IMG/VR virus record: IMGVR_UViG_3300028114_000657
Coordinates: 1-29,053 of that record
Source of the DNA: a virus
DNA length: 29,053 bases
Direction: 5' to 3' (one strand)
Shown here: positions 6,683 through 13,760 of the stretch, piece by piece
Layout of the letters: each line of letters opens with the position of its first letter
Numbering within the stretch: position 1 is the first letter of the stretch
The notes under the pieces: model-generated
What the model saw: only the letters and a program-made list of their open reading frames with translations
The model's database searches: none
What the model was told of the DNA's origin: nothing
Made by a program: the position numbers and the translations under genes

Positions 6683-7474
6683 ATGGCGGTAAAAGGTAGT
6701 TTAGAAGCAATCATTGAGGTTGCAAAGAAAGAAGTAGGAACCATTGAAGGTCCTAAAGATAATGAAACAAAGTATGGAAAGTGGAGTGGTGCAAACTTCC
6801 TTCCATGGTGCCAGTCATTTGTTTCTTGGTCAGCATTTACAGCAGGATTAAATCCAAATAAATACCCAAAGACTGCTTCAACAGTTGCAGCAGCAGATTG
6901 GTTTAAGAAAAATAATCGTTGGGCAGATGCTCGTAATGATGATCCAACACCAGGTGATTGGATTTATTTTGATTTCCCAGATGATGGTGTAAATAGAATT
7001 TCACATGTTGGTATATGCATCAAGAACAATGGCGATGGAACAATTCAAGTTATTGAAGGAAATACTTCAGGAACTGCAAAGGGAGACCAGCGTAATGGCG
7101 GAATGTGCGTAGAAAAGACTCGTGCATACGTAAAGAATAAAAAGGGAATTATAAATGCAGTAGTTGGTTGGGGTCGTCCAGTTTATGCTGGTGAAGAGAA
7201 TGTCCCACTTCTGTCAAAGGGTGGATCAGTATCACAGCCTGCAACAACTACATCTCAGCCTGCAGCACCTGCAGCAAAGAAAGAGTTTAAGCCATTTAAG
7301 GTTGGCTCAAAAGGAGAAGCAGTAAAGAAAGTTCAAGAGCTTCTTAGTCTAAATGCAGATGGTGATTTTGGTCCAGGAACTGAAAAGGCAGTCAAGGCAT
7401 TTCAGAAGAAGTCTGGTCTTCCAGTAACAGGAATAGTAGATCAGGCAACTCTAAAAGCATTAAGAGGAAAGTAA
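6683..7474 (+). CDS. Endolysin: CHAP amidase/endopeptidase plus peptidoglycan-binding domain
   Basis: 263 residues. The N-terminal CHAP-type domain (about 1-170) has the catalytic Cys43 in LPWCQSFVSW, His108 in ISHVGIC and acidic/polar partners in VIEGNTS. A Pro/Ala/Thr linker (about 178-203) leads to a PG_binding_1 repeat (about 207-262: GSKGEAVKKVQELL, DGDFGPGTEKAVKAFQ). It cleaves peptidoglycan during lysis. It has no signal peptide, so it needs a holin; candidates are the small membrane proteins at 3106, 3501 and 13422. Strong promoter and GGAGGAACAA ribosome site. Confidence 0.92.
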   Translation: MAVKGSLEAIIEVAKKEVGTIEGPKDNETKYGKWSGANFLPWCQSFVSWSAFTAGLNPNKYPKTASTVAAADWFKKNNRWADARNDDPTPGDWIYFDFPDDGVNRISHVGICIKNNGDGTIQVIEGNTSGTAKGDQRNGGMCVEKTRAYVKNKKGIINAVVGWGRPVYAGEENVPLLSKGGSVSQPATTTSQPAAPAAKKEFKPFKVGSKGEAVKKVQELLSLNADGDFGPGTEKAVKAFQKKSGLPVTGIVDQATLKALRGK

Positions 7475-7475
7475 T

Positions 7476-7676
7476 ATGGAATCAACAAAGAAAACACTTC
7501 TCAAAACATTAAGCTGGGAGACATTCCATCTTGTTGGTGTTGCTGGAGTTATTTATTTGTTTACTGGTGAATGGGAATACGCCAGCCTTGGCGCATTGTT
7601 ATACATTGGTTGGGAAGCTATTGGATATTTTCTTCACGAAAGAGTATGGGCTAAATTTGGAAAGAAAATAAAGTAA
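7476..7676 (+). CDS. DUF2061 membrane protein
   Basis: 66 residues with two hydrophobic segments (about 16-31 and 36-52), a TLSWETFH motif at the start and YFLHERVW near the end, both typical of DUF2061. It lies 1 nt after the endolysin stop and 1 nt before the next gene, so it belongs to the lysis operon transcript. Role unknown; an inner-membrane protein beside an endolysin could help lysis. Confidence 0.8.
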   Translation: MESTKKTLLKTLSWETFHLVGVAGVIYLFTGEWEYASLGALLYIGWEAIGYFLHERVWAKFGKKIK

Positions 7677-7677
7677 T

Positions 7678-7860
7678 ATGGCTTTATACGAATATGATTG
7701 TATGCCCTGTGGTGTCAGAGTTGTTAAGGAAAGATCAATTAATGATTCTGACCCAGGGTATGCATGTGAGACTTGTAATCATACGTTAGTTCGTGTATAC
7801 TCTAATGTAGGAGTTGTATTCAATGGCTCTGGCTACTATTCTACAGATAACAGAAAGTAA
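7678..7860 (+). CDS. FmdB-family zinc ribbon protein
   Basis: 60 residues: ALYEYDCMPCG and YACETCN give the two CxxC knuckles, and the C-terminus GVVFNGSGYYSTD is the hallmark tail of FmdB-family (CxxC_CxxC_SSSS) ribbons. It is coupled to the gene before it (ATG 1 nt after TAA). The function of these ribbons is unclear; roles in regulation and nucleic acid binding have been proposed. Confidence 0.88.
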   Translation: MALYEYDCMPCGVRVVKERSINDSDPGYACETCNHTLVRVYSNVGVVFNGSGYYSTDNRK

Positions 7861-7869
7861 AGGTATACT

Positions 7870-8124
7870 ATGAGTACAATGATTACAGACGAAGTTGTAG
7901 AAAAAGAGTGGATACTTAAAGCAACAGATCGCTGTGATTCGTGTGCAGCAGAAGCCCTAGTTAAGGTCACTGGCCTTAATGGTGATCTTATGTTCTGCGG
8001 TCATCACTATAATAAGATTATGGATAATCCAGAAGGATACAATAAGATGATGTCCTTTATGATTAGCGTAGTTGATGAACGTGATAAATTAATTGAAAAT
8101 AAAGCAAAAGGTAAAGACTACTAA
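7870..8124 (+). CDS. Small zinc-binding actinophage-type protein (DUF7455-like)
   Basis: 84 residues. The core reads LKATDRCDSCAAEALVKV followed by LMFCGHHYNKI, i.e. CxxC plus CxHH metal ligands, a pattern I associate with a small family common in actinobacteria and their phages. An AAAGG ribosome site lies 6 nt before the ATG, and a TATACT box overlaps it. A second in-frame ATG (7879) sits 10 nt after that box, so an alternative short-leader start is possible. Confidence 0.75.
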   Translation: MSTMITDEVVEKEWILKATDRCDSCAAEALVKVTGLNGDLMFCGHHYNKIMDNPEGYNKMMSFMISVVDERDKLIENKAKGKDY

Positions 8125-8162
8125 TGCAAAATAATAAAATTAAGAAAGATATTTGTGTATGA
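8124..8162 (+). CDS. Possible 12-codon coupling mini-ORF
   Basis: ATG overlaps the preceding stop (TAATG), and its own TGA overlaps the ATG of the next gene (ATGA). It encodes MQNNKIKKDICV. It may only relay ribosomes from one gene to the next; no function of the peptide is implied. Confidence 0.25.
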   Translation: MQNNKIKKDICV

Positions 8163-8950
8163 GATTTCACTGGATGGAAAGGGGTAAAGATACTAGTACC
8201 CGTCATCTAAAAACAATTTCTGCAGTAGTTGATGAGTTTGGTTACGAATCTATTCTTCTTGTCTATCATTCTAAAATAGATGATAATTGGATTAAGGCAG
8301 CACGTGTTTTAGATACTAACCATAAATTTAAATATATGCCAGCTATTAGAACATACGCAATAAGTCCTGAATACTGTGCTATGATGGCTAAATCTTTTCA
8401 TGATATATCACCTAGTAGGCTTATGCTAAATATTGTTTCTGGTGATATACATCAAGAAGAAACATCAATAGATGATTTGGTATGGATTAATGACAAACTA
8501 GATACTGCAGAAAAAAGGCTTGAGTATACAGATGAATGGCTAAATAAATTTATTAAGATGTCTAATGGCACAGTATCTCAAATAGTCATGGGCGGTCATT
8601 CTAGCAAGACCAAGGCTATGGCTGAAAAATATGGGGCTACTCACCTTTCTATGCTTAATATGCACAAACAGATGTACAACAAACCTGATTTTATAAAAAA
8701 CTCTAAACAGATGCTGTCCTTAAGTGTTATTATAAATAATTCTAAAAAAGAAATTGATAGACTTTTACATACCAACAAAGGGTCAGAGCAGTGGACAATA
8801 TTTGGAAACAAAGAAAGCGTTAAAGAGCAAATCAATAGCTTAACAGATTTGGGTGCAACTGATGTATTGATCAGCTCACATCCAGAAGACAAAGATGTCT
8901 CATCAATACATTATTTAATAAAAGAAATGGTAGAGGAACAAAATGTATGA
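8159..8950 (+). CDS. Luciferase-like (LLM) flavin oxidoreductase family protein
   Basis: 263 residues. A TIM-barrel pattern of the bacterial luciferase-like superfamily is visible: MRFHWMERG start, a GYESILLVYH strand, PAIRTYAISPEYCAMMAK, then the diagnostic SPSRLMLNIVSGD strand, a GGHSSKTKAMAEKYGATHLS segment and GNKESVKEQINSLTDLGATD near the end. These enzymes use FMN or F420; F420 is common in actinobacteria. The substrate is unknown. ATG 8159 was chosen over the upstream TTG because it overlaps the mini-ORF stop. Its 3' end overlaps the nuclease gene by 8 nt. Confidence 0.75.
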   Translation: MRFHWMERGKDTSTRHLKTISAVVDEFGYESILLVYHSKIDDNWIKAARVLDTNHKFKYMPAIRTYAISPEYCAMMAKSFHDISPSRLMLNIVSGDIHQEETSIDDLVWINDKLDTAEKRLEYTDEWLNKFIKMSNGTVSQIVMGGHSSKTKAMAEKYGATHLSMLNMHKQMYNKPDFIKNSKQMLSLSVIINNSKKEIDRLLHTNKGSEQWTIFGNKESVKEQINSLTDLGATDVLISSHPEDKDVSSIHYLIKEMVEEQNV

Positions 8951-9350
8951 ATACTATGTAAGAAAAGTAGAAAATGTAGTAGATGGAGATACCATTGATG
9001 TTCTTATTGATTTAGGGTTTGATATTTTGTTTCAATCCCGTGTGAGATTGGCTGGTATTGATACCCCTGAGTCTCGTACAAAAGATTTAATGGAAAAGGC
9101 TCTTGGAATTGAGTCTAAAGAATACCTAAAGAAGGCTCTAAAAGATGCCAAGTCAGTTGTAATTAAGACTGAGAAGATGAACTCATCTGAAAAGTATGGT
9201 CGCATTTTAGGCTGGGTATATATTAATGGAGACACAGTATCTCTTAATGACATGATGATTAATGATGGATATGCGTGGGGCTATATGGGTGATACTAAGG
9301 TAAAGGATTTTGATGTACTTGCTAAGGCAAGAAAGAAGTCTGGTAAGTGA
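8943..9350 (+). CDS. Staphylococcal-nuclease-like (SNase) endonuclease
   Basis: 135 residues of a single SNase OB fold. VVDGDTIDVLIDLGF, RVRLAGIDTPESR and KYGRILGWVYI are visible, giving catalytic Arg35, Asp40, Glu43 and Arg87, by chance the same numbers as in mature S. aureus nuclease. No signal peptide is present, so it acts in the infected cell, for example in host DNA breakdown or nucleotide scavenging. It overlaps its neighbours by 8 and 4 nt in a coupled operon. Confidence 0.9.
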   Translation: MYEYYVRKVENVVDGDTIDVLIDLGFDILFQSRVRLAGIDTPESRTKDLMEKALGIESKEYLKKALKDAKSVVIKTEKMNSSEKYGRILGWVYINGDTVSLNDMMINDGYAWGYMGDTKVKDFDVLAKARKKSGK

Positions 9351-9598
9351 GTCACGTACTTTACTTTACTGCTGAATGGTGTAAACCATGTGAAAGAACT
9401 ATGCCAGTAGCAGAAGAATTAAAGAGGGGTGGACTTATAGATTTTATATTTGTTGATGCAGACTACGAAAGAGAGCTTTTTGAAACATTTGGTGTTAAGT
9501 CTGTTCCTACATATATACTTCTTAAAGATGGTCTAGAGGTTAAACGTATGACTGGTGCAAAAACTCGTGAAGAATTCTTGGACTTCGTAAATGCTTAA
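9347..9598 (+). CDS. Thioredoxin/glutaredoxin-like protein
   Basis: 83 residues with the redox motif WCKPC (11-15) after a short beta strand and the cis-proline signature SVPTYILL around residues 52-59. It begins with GTG in a GTGA overlap with the nuclease stop. Likely a dithiol donor, perhaps for ribonucleotide reduction or redox control in infection; the partner is not visible in this window. Confidence 0.88.
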   Translation: MSHVLYFTAEWCKPCERTMPVAEELKRGGLIDFIFVDADYERELFETFGVKSVPTYILLKDGLEVKRMTGAKTREEFLDFVNA

Positions 9599-9935
9599 TG
9601 ATGAAGAAATAAGTAAAATAGTAGACAGCCTAATACTTGAAGGTGGCATAGAGTTTGCTGGTGTTGATCCAGAGAGTGGAGAAATACTATACTCTCTTAC
9701 CCCAAAAATAAAAGAAATAATGCCAGAGCTGTATGAGGAGCATATAAACTTCATAAACAATGACTTGATGGCTCTTTGGGAAAAAGGGTTTGTAAATATA
9801 GATTTTTTTAATGATGATCCATTAATATATATTAGTGATAAATCTTATGATAAATCTGAGGTTATGAAGCTTTCCAGAGAAGAGCGATGGTCTTTGCAAG
9901 AGCTAAAAAGAACCATAGACTCTCAAGAACTCTGA
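9591..9935 (+). CDS. Conserved phage protein of unknown function
   Basis: 114 residues, acidic, predicted mostly helical, with LEGGIEFAGVDPESGEILYS and LWEKGFVNIDFFNDDPLIYI blocks. No catalytic motif is seen. It overlaps the thioredoxin-like gene by 8 nt and ends just before the next promoter, closing the operon that starts near the endolysin. Confidence 0.7.
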   Translation: MLNDEEISKIVDSLILEGGIEFAGVDPESGEILYSLTPKIKEIMPELYEEHINFINNDLMALWEKGFVNIDFFNDDPLIYISDKSYDKSEVMKLSREERWSLQELKRTIDSQEL

Positions 9936-9941
9936 TATAAT
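9933..9941 (+). promoter_or_regulatory. Extended -10 leaderless promoter
   Basis: TGA-TATAAT straddles the preceding stop codon and is followed by exactly 6 nt and ATG at 9948. Confidence 0.65.
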
Positions 9942-9947
9942 GATTAT

Positions 9948-11090
9948 ATGTTGAACATACAAGAAGGCAATTTTGTCATGGGCATGACCAAAGAAGGCAT
10001 AATCCATGGAATGGTTGAGCACATAATGGTAGAGGGTGGAACACTTGGCACACCTGGATCAGAATATTCTCTTGTCTCTATGCCACCAGATAACCCAGCA
10101 ATGTCTGTAAGAATTTATGAAGAAGAAGATGGCGGTTGGGAAGAAACCGCATATAGTATTGGCATGATGTATAGTGATGCTACAAAATTAGAAACCTTGG
10201 ATGGTCACACAATGAACTCAAATAATAACACTGACGCCTATGATAACTCAGTTGGTAAAGCAGAAAAACCTAACTATGCAGAAATAATTGATGAGCGTGA
10301 AGGTGGTAGTGAGCCATCCAACAGAGAGCTTTATAATAGAATTATTGCTGAAGCAAAAGCAAAGTTTGATGTTTATCCTTCAGCAGTAGCAAATGCGTGG
10401 GTATCACAAGAATATAAAAAACGTGGTGGAACATATAAATCTTATGATGAAGACGATAAAGTTAAAAAAGAATATGAAGGTTGTGGATGTCCTACGTGTA
10501 AAGAATTAAATGTTAACTGTGATAACTGTCCAATGTGTCAGGCTGGAGAAATGAAGTCAGATTGCTGTGGCAATGTAAGCAAGCAAGCACCTTGTTGGGA
10601 TGGATATGTACAAAGAGGAATGAAGCCTGGAAAAAATGGCAAAATGGTTCCTAATTGTGTGCCTGCTGCAAAAGCAGATGACTTATGGGAAGATGATGAC
10701 ACAGTTGAATACGATACAGATTCAGTATCAAAGGCTGAAGGTTACTCACCACCAGAAGGAGCAAGATCAGCTGCTCGTAAAGCAATTAAGTTTAAAGAAG
10801 ATGGCAAGGCCACTGGTGCAGGAACTGCAGTTGGCTGGACTCGTGCAGGGCAGTTAGCAAGAGGAGAAACTATATCTCTTAGTACTGTTAAAAGAATGTA
10901 CTCATACTTCTCACGCCATGAAGTAGATAAGAAGGGTAAGGATTGGGGAAACCAATCAAACCCTTCTAATGGATATATCATGTGGTTGGCATGGGGCGGA
11001 GACGCAGGATTCTCTTGGTCACGAGGTATTGTTGAGCGTGAAAAGAAAAAGACAGTATGGGTTGGAAGCGCATTTAGTTTTAGAGGTTAA
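9948..11090 (+). CDS. Modular cysteine-rich phage protein (DUF5872-like segment plus RHE...WGGDAG module)
   Basis: 380 residues made of recognisable phage modules. Residues 15-85 carry IIHGMVEHIMVEGGTLGTPG. Residues about 122-163 (NRELYNRIIAEAKAKF, VYPSAVANAWVSQEYK) match a DUF5872-like segment. Residues 178-216 form a cysteine cluster (nine Cys, probable metal site), and residues 216-239 read CWDGYVQRGMKPGKNGKMVP. The C-terminal module (266-365) has ARSAARKAIKFKE, TVKRMYSYFSRHE and WLAWGGDAGFSWSR, which I recall from phage head-associated polyproteins. It is probably structural or assembly-related, but no enzymatic residue set is evident. It uses a leaderless start. Confidence 0.7.
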   Translation: MLNIQEGNFVMGMTKEGIIHGMVEHIMVEGGTLGTPGSEYSLVSMPPDNPAMSVRIYEEEDGGWEETAYSIGMMYSDATKLETLDGHTMNSNNNTDAYDNSVGKAEKPNYAEIIDEREGGSEPSNRELYNRIIAEAKAKFDVYPSAVANAWVSQEYKKRGGTYKSYDEDDKVKKEYEGCGCPTCKELNVNCDNCPMCQAGEMKSDCCGNVSKQAPCWDGYVQRGMKPGKNGKMVPNCVPAAKADDLWEDDDTVEYDTDSVSKAEGYSPPEGARSAARKAIKFKEDGKATGAGTAVGWTRAGQLARGETISLSTVKRMYSYFSRHEVDKKGKDWGNQSNPSNGYIMWLAWGGDAGFSWSRGIVEREKKKTVWVGSAFSFRG

Positions 11091-11092
11091 AA

Positions 11093-11512
11093 ATGGTATC
11101 AACCTTGCTTATTGGCTTGACATCTATAGTCCTTTGCTCTATAATTATAAGAGTAGTACAAAAGCGTAAGAAGTATTTTGCTAAAATTGTTTATACTCAA
11201 AGCAGTATTCATCAAATAGTAAAAAACATTTTACCAAAAGATCTTTTTGAGGTACCTAAAATACTTTCTCAATCAAGAAAGCATGTCAGTAATAATACTG
11301 TCAAGGTACTGATAATAGAAGATAACGCATATTGGGTACACAACAATATGTTTTATGTGGCAGATGCAGTTGATGGATCAGTAGATTCAGAAACTGTTAG
11401 GCCAGTAGACACAAACAATATGTCAAAGCGAGATATTGATAAGATGCTATTCATACTGGATAGCTTAAAGAATGGGAATTCTGATGATAGTAGCAGTGCA
11501 TGGAACGAATGA
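11093..11512 (+). CDS. Membrane-anchored conserved phage protein
   Basis: 139 residues: an N-terminal transmembrane helix (about 3-22) followed by basic residues (stop-transfer, cytoplasmic side) and a soluble domain with AYWVHNNMFYVADAVDG, TVRPVDTNNMSK and DKMLFILDSLKNG. The last block resembles conserved cyanophage proteins of unknown function. It starts 2 nt after the previous stop. Confidence 0.65.
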   Translation: MVSTLLIGLTSIVLCSIIIRVVQKRKKYFAKIVYTQSSIHQIVKNILPKDLFEVPKILSQSRKHVSNNTVKVLIIEDNAYWVHNNMFYVADAVDGSVDSETVRPVDTNNMSKRDIDKMLFILDSLKNGNSDDSSSAWNE

Positions 11513-11834
11513 CTTTAATGATTATAAAGTCTTTCTTCGTGCTATGAGCGTTGCCCTTTCTGGAATGCAAGATGGAGATACAGAGTTTATAGTTTATTCT
11601 GCTGGACCAGCTTCAATAAACTCATTTGTATCTGAGTTTTGTAATTTATCAGAAAGAGGAATGAAGTCTCGTGGAAGAAAGATTAAGTTTTACAATGTTC
11701 CTTCTTCCTGGATTGAAGAAAACATGCTTAGTGTAAACTATCTTGCTTTCTTGAGCAGACCACATCAGTCTGTATCAAAACTTGTTAAAACTGCAGAAAA
11801 AAACAACATTGAAGTAGGAATTTTCCGATACTAA
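11484..11834 (+). CDS. Possible SLOG/Rossmann-type protein
   Basis: 116 residues from ATG 11484, which follows a GGGAA site and opens directly on a beta strand; an ATG at 11472 would add four residues. MIVAVHGTNDFNDYKVFLRA and EFIVYSAGPASINSFVSEF resemble the first strand/turn and the Gly-Ala motif of YspA/SLOG proteins, which bind nucleotide-type ligands. The match is weak and judged by eye. It overlaps the previous gene by 29 nt. Confidence 0.55.
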   Translation: MIVAVHGTNDFNDYKVFLRAMSVALSGMQDGDTEFIVYSAGPASINSFVSEFCNLSERGMKSRGRKIKFYNVPSSWIEENMLSVNYLAFLSRPHQSVSKLVKTAEKNNIEVGIFRY

Positions 11835-11844
11835 AGGGGTAAAA

Positions 11845-12054
11845 ATGATTGTAAAAGATTTAAAAACAATGGAAAAGATTGTTGCAAAGAACAACAACTT
11901 GCATTGGGATGGTTGGACAGTTGTAGAAACAAAGCAGTCTGATATTGCCAAGACTGCTATTAATGGAATTCGTCGTAATGGTAAATGGTTTTTGGCAAAG
12001 ACTTTCGTACCTGATCGTAATGGCTGGGATATTCCAAATAAATACAAGGAGTAA
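11845..12054 (+). CDS. Small basic conserved phage protein
   Basis: 69 residues: MEKIVAKNNNLHWDGWTVVE, then a GIRRNGKWFLAKTF strand and a GWDIPNKY end. It is compact, basic and aromatic, suggesting a nucleic-acid-binding fold, but no family is recognised. A clear AAAGGGGTAAAA ribosome site precedes the ATG, and WhiB follows after 2 nt. Confidence 0.65.
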   Translation: MIVKDLKTMEKIVAKNNNLHWDGWTVVETKQSDIAKTAINGIRRNGKWFLAKTFVPDRNGWDIPNKYKE

Positions 12055-12056
12055 CC

Positions 12057-12344
12057 ATGAAGCAACACTTATGGAAAGACGAAAGTGCTTGCTTTGGTAC
12101 AGATACCAATTTATTCTTTGAAAGATATGAAGATGATGAGCTTATTAGACCAATAATAGACAACCTGTGTCAATCGTGCCCAGTGCAAAAAATATGTTTT
12201 GCTAACGGTGTATCTGGCAAAGAGTGGGGTGTATGGGGTGGTATATACTTAGAGAATGGTGAAATATCAAGAGAGTTTAGTAAGCATAGAACAAAAGAAA
12301 AATGGGGTGAGATGTGGAAATCTCTAACAATGGAGAAGATGTAA
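12057..12344 (+). CDS. WhiB-family Fe-S transcriptional regulator
   Basis: 95 residues with the four conserved cysteines, Cys12 (SACFG), Cys38 and Cys41 (NLCQSCPV) and Cys47 (KICFANG), which ligate a 4Fe-4S cluster, followed by the family turn GVSGKEWGVWGG and a basic C-terminus. WhiB proteins bind the principal sigma factor and redirect transcription; they are restricted to actinobacteria and their phages. This is the best single host marker. It may reprogramme host sigma-dependent promoters during infection (inference). Confidence 0.92.
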   Translation: MKQHLWKDESACFGTDTNLFFERYEDDELIRPIIDNLCQSCPVQKICFANGVSGKEWGVWGGIYLENGEISREFSKHRTKEKWGEMWKSLTMEKM

Positions 12345-12616
12345 CCAGCTTTGATTCAATATGTGCCATCCTTGGAGAACTGTGGATGGACTATAAGTCT
12401 GATAAATACTTTAAAGACTTTATTGAATACAACGATATTGGTCTTCCAATTGCATTTTTAATTGATAATGAACTTGTTGAGCCAACGGTATTGGCAAGAC
12501 AGTATGTTTATGAAACATGGGATATTTTTCTTGGAGCACTAGAAGTTAAAGAAGATTTAGGCTGGGAATCATTAGAAGATTTATTTCATTATGTAGATAA
12601 GAAAGATAAGCAGTAA
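12314..12616 (+). CDS. Small phage protein, paralogue of the gene at 24866
   Basis: 100 residues from a GTG overlapping WhiB by 31 nt, with a GGGTGAG ribosome site. The core NDIGLPIAFLIDNELVEPTVLA, then YETWDIFLGALEV and LGWESLEDL align with the protein at 24866-25126 (DVGFPLAHCIFEGIVESTPLA, FKGLLRVAGVEDTGF). It is acidic and helical with no known function. The presence of two diverged copies in one phage suggests specialised partners. Confidence 0.7.
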   Translation: MEISNNGEDVTSFDSICAILGELWMDYKSDKYFKDFIEYNDIGLPIAFLIDNELVEPTVLARQYVYETWDIFLGALEVKEDLGWESLEDLFHYVDKKDKQ

Positions 12617-12846
12617 TGTATACAGATTCAATGCGTAGAGCTTTTCATGCCGTTCAAGCACCAAAAGGTTTTGGTGTGCAACTTATTGACAACGAGCACT
12701 TTCTTACGATAAAATTAGATGAAAGACACTTTGTAGGATTATCGCATGATGAAAAGATTGCAGCATTACAATATGTTGTTCAACTTAAAAATGCTTTAGA
12801 GATGGAAGGTGCTATAGTGTTAGTTACAAGAGAGGCTTTAAATTAA
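12616..12846 (+). CDS. Small conserved phage protein
   Basis: 76 residues: FHAVQAPKGFGVQLIDNEHF with a beta meander, then an amphipathic helix KIAALQYVVQLKNALEMEGA and a final strand IVLVTREAL. A similar Tyr-Val...Lys...Leu-Glu...Gly-Ala-Ile-Val pattern occurs in other phage proteins of unknown function. Single-nt TAATG overlaps on both sides show translational coupling. Confidence 0.7.
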   Translation: MYTDSMRRAFHAVQAPKGFGVQLIDNEHFLTIKLDERHFVGLSHDEKIAALQYVVQLKNALEMEGAIVLVTREALN

Positions 12847-13256
12847 TGAATATCCTAGAAGTTACAGTGATTGTTGGCTCTTTGCTTTTTGCTTCCTTGC
12901 TTTCAGTATTAGTTTTATCAATTAAGTTTTTAAGACTAAAGAACGATATTAAAAAGATGGCTACTGCCTATTCTAAAGTTACTCAGCTAATGCTATCTAA
13001 TGATAAGCTAGATAACAATGTGCATCAAGAAAGCTTTATTAAGTTTCTTTCTGATTCTCGTGATTCCGCATTTGATTATATTGAAGAGGTTCAATCAGGT
13101 ATATCTAAGTTTGTTGAGCAGGTTGATCCAGAAATATCATACTTTAAAGAGTACGGAGACATAATAGCGATGGCACCTAATTACAACTCTATGAATAAAA
13201 TTGCTACTGCCTATGAAGATCTTATTAAACTATTACCAAAAGAGGAAGTTGAATGA
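12846..13256 (+). CDS. Membrane-anchored helical protein
   Basis: 136 residues. One N-terminal transmembrane helix (about 6-29), a basic stop-transfer, then helical segments with a mixed-charge pattern and an acidic end (LLKEEVE-like). It probably faces the cytoplasm. No family recognised. It is coupled to the genes on both sides (TAATG, ATGA). Confidence 0.65.
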   Translation: MNILEVTVIVGSLLFASLLSVLVLSIKFLRLKNDIKKMATAYSKVTQLMLSNDKLDNNVHQESFIKFLSDSRDSAFDYIEEVQSGISKFVEQVDPEISYFKEYGDIIAMAPNYNSMNKIATAYEDLIKLLPKEEVE

Positions 13257-13411
13257 AAGACATTATTCTATCAACATTAACAGGTTTTGGATGCGGTGTC
13301 GTGTTCGCAGCATTCAAATTGCCAGTACCAGCACCACCAGTTTTTGCGGGAGTCGCAGGAATTATTGGTCTATGGATTGGCTTTACATTACTAACACGAG
13401 TTATATCCTAG
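13253..13411 (+). CDS. XapX-domain (DUF1427-like) membrane protein
   Basis: 52 codons overlapping the previous stop by 4 nt (ATGA). A first helix (ILSTLTGFGCGVVFAAF), the signature KLPVPAPPVFAGVAGIIG, and a second helix match the small two-helix XapX/DUF1427 proteins found in bacterial genomes. Function unknown. A second copy of a two-helix hydrophobic protein in this operon makes a holin or antiholin role possible but unproven. Confidence 0.8.
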   Translation: MKDIILSTLTGFGCGVVFAAFKLPVPAPPVFAGVAGIIGLWIGFTLLTRVIS

Positions 13412-13421
13412 GAGGAAAACA

Positions 13422-13697
13422 ATGAATACAGAACAACTAAAGGCACTACTGGCATCATATGGTCGCTCAGTACTTGCATCAGGTCTAGCACTCTATATGG
13501 CTGGCGTAACAGATCCAAAGGATCTATGGACAGCACTAGTTGCTGCAATTGCACCAGTAGCAATCAGAGCAATCAACCCTAATGACAAGGCGTTTGGCGT
13601 ATTGCCAGATGCTAAGGAAGTAGAGAAGGCTCTAAAGACTGCTAAGGCACCTGTAAAGAAGGCAGCAGCTAAGAAGGCTGCTCCAAAGGCTAAGTAA
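13422..13697 (+). CDS. Small phage membrane-associated protein with Lys/Ala tail (holin candidate)
   Basis: 91 residues: LKALLASYGRSVLASGLALYMAGV and ALVAAIAPVAIRAIN form two moderately hydrophobic helices, followed by NPNDKAFGVLP and a KKAAAKKAAPKAK tail. This pattern is frequent in phages of actinobacteria and cyanobacteria near lysis genes. A strong AGGAGGAAAAC ribosome site precedes it and a terminator follows, so it is the last gene of the + strand block. Confidence 0.7.
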   Translation: MNTEQLKALLASYGRSVLASGLALYMAGVTDPKDLWTALVAAIAPVAIRAINPNDKAFGVLPDAKEVEKALKTAKAPVKKAAAKKAAPKAK

Positions 13698-13712
13698 ATA
13701 GTAAAAATAGTT

Positions 13713-13743
13713 AGGGCCAGTCCATTTGGGCTGGCTCTTTCTA
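13713..13743 (+). terminator. Rho-independent terminator
   Basis: AGGGCCAG / CTGGCTCT stem (one G-T pair) with a 10-nt loop and a TTTCT tail; it closes the left + strand block. Confidence 0.8.
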
Positions 13744-13752
13744 TGCTATGAT
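13744..13752 (+). promoter_or_regulatory. Extended -10, near-leaderless promoter
   Basis: TGC-TATGAT, 8 nt before ATG 13761, directly behind the terminator. Confidence 0.55.
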
Positions 13753-13760
13753 AGGATTAT

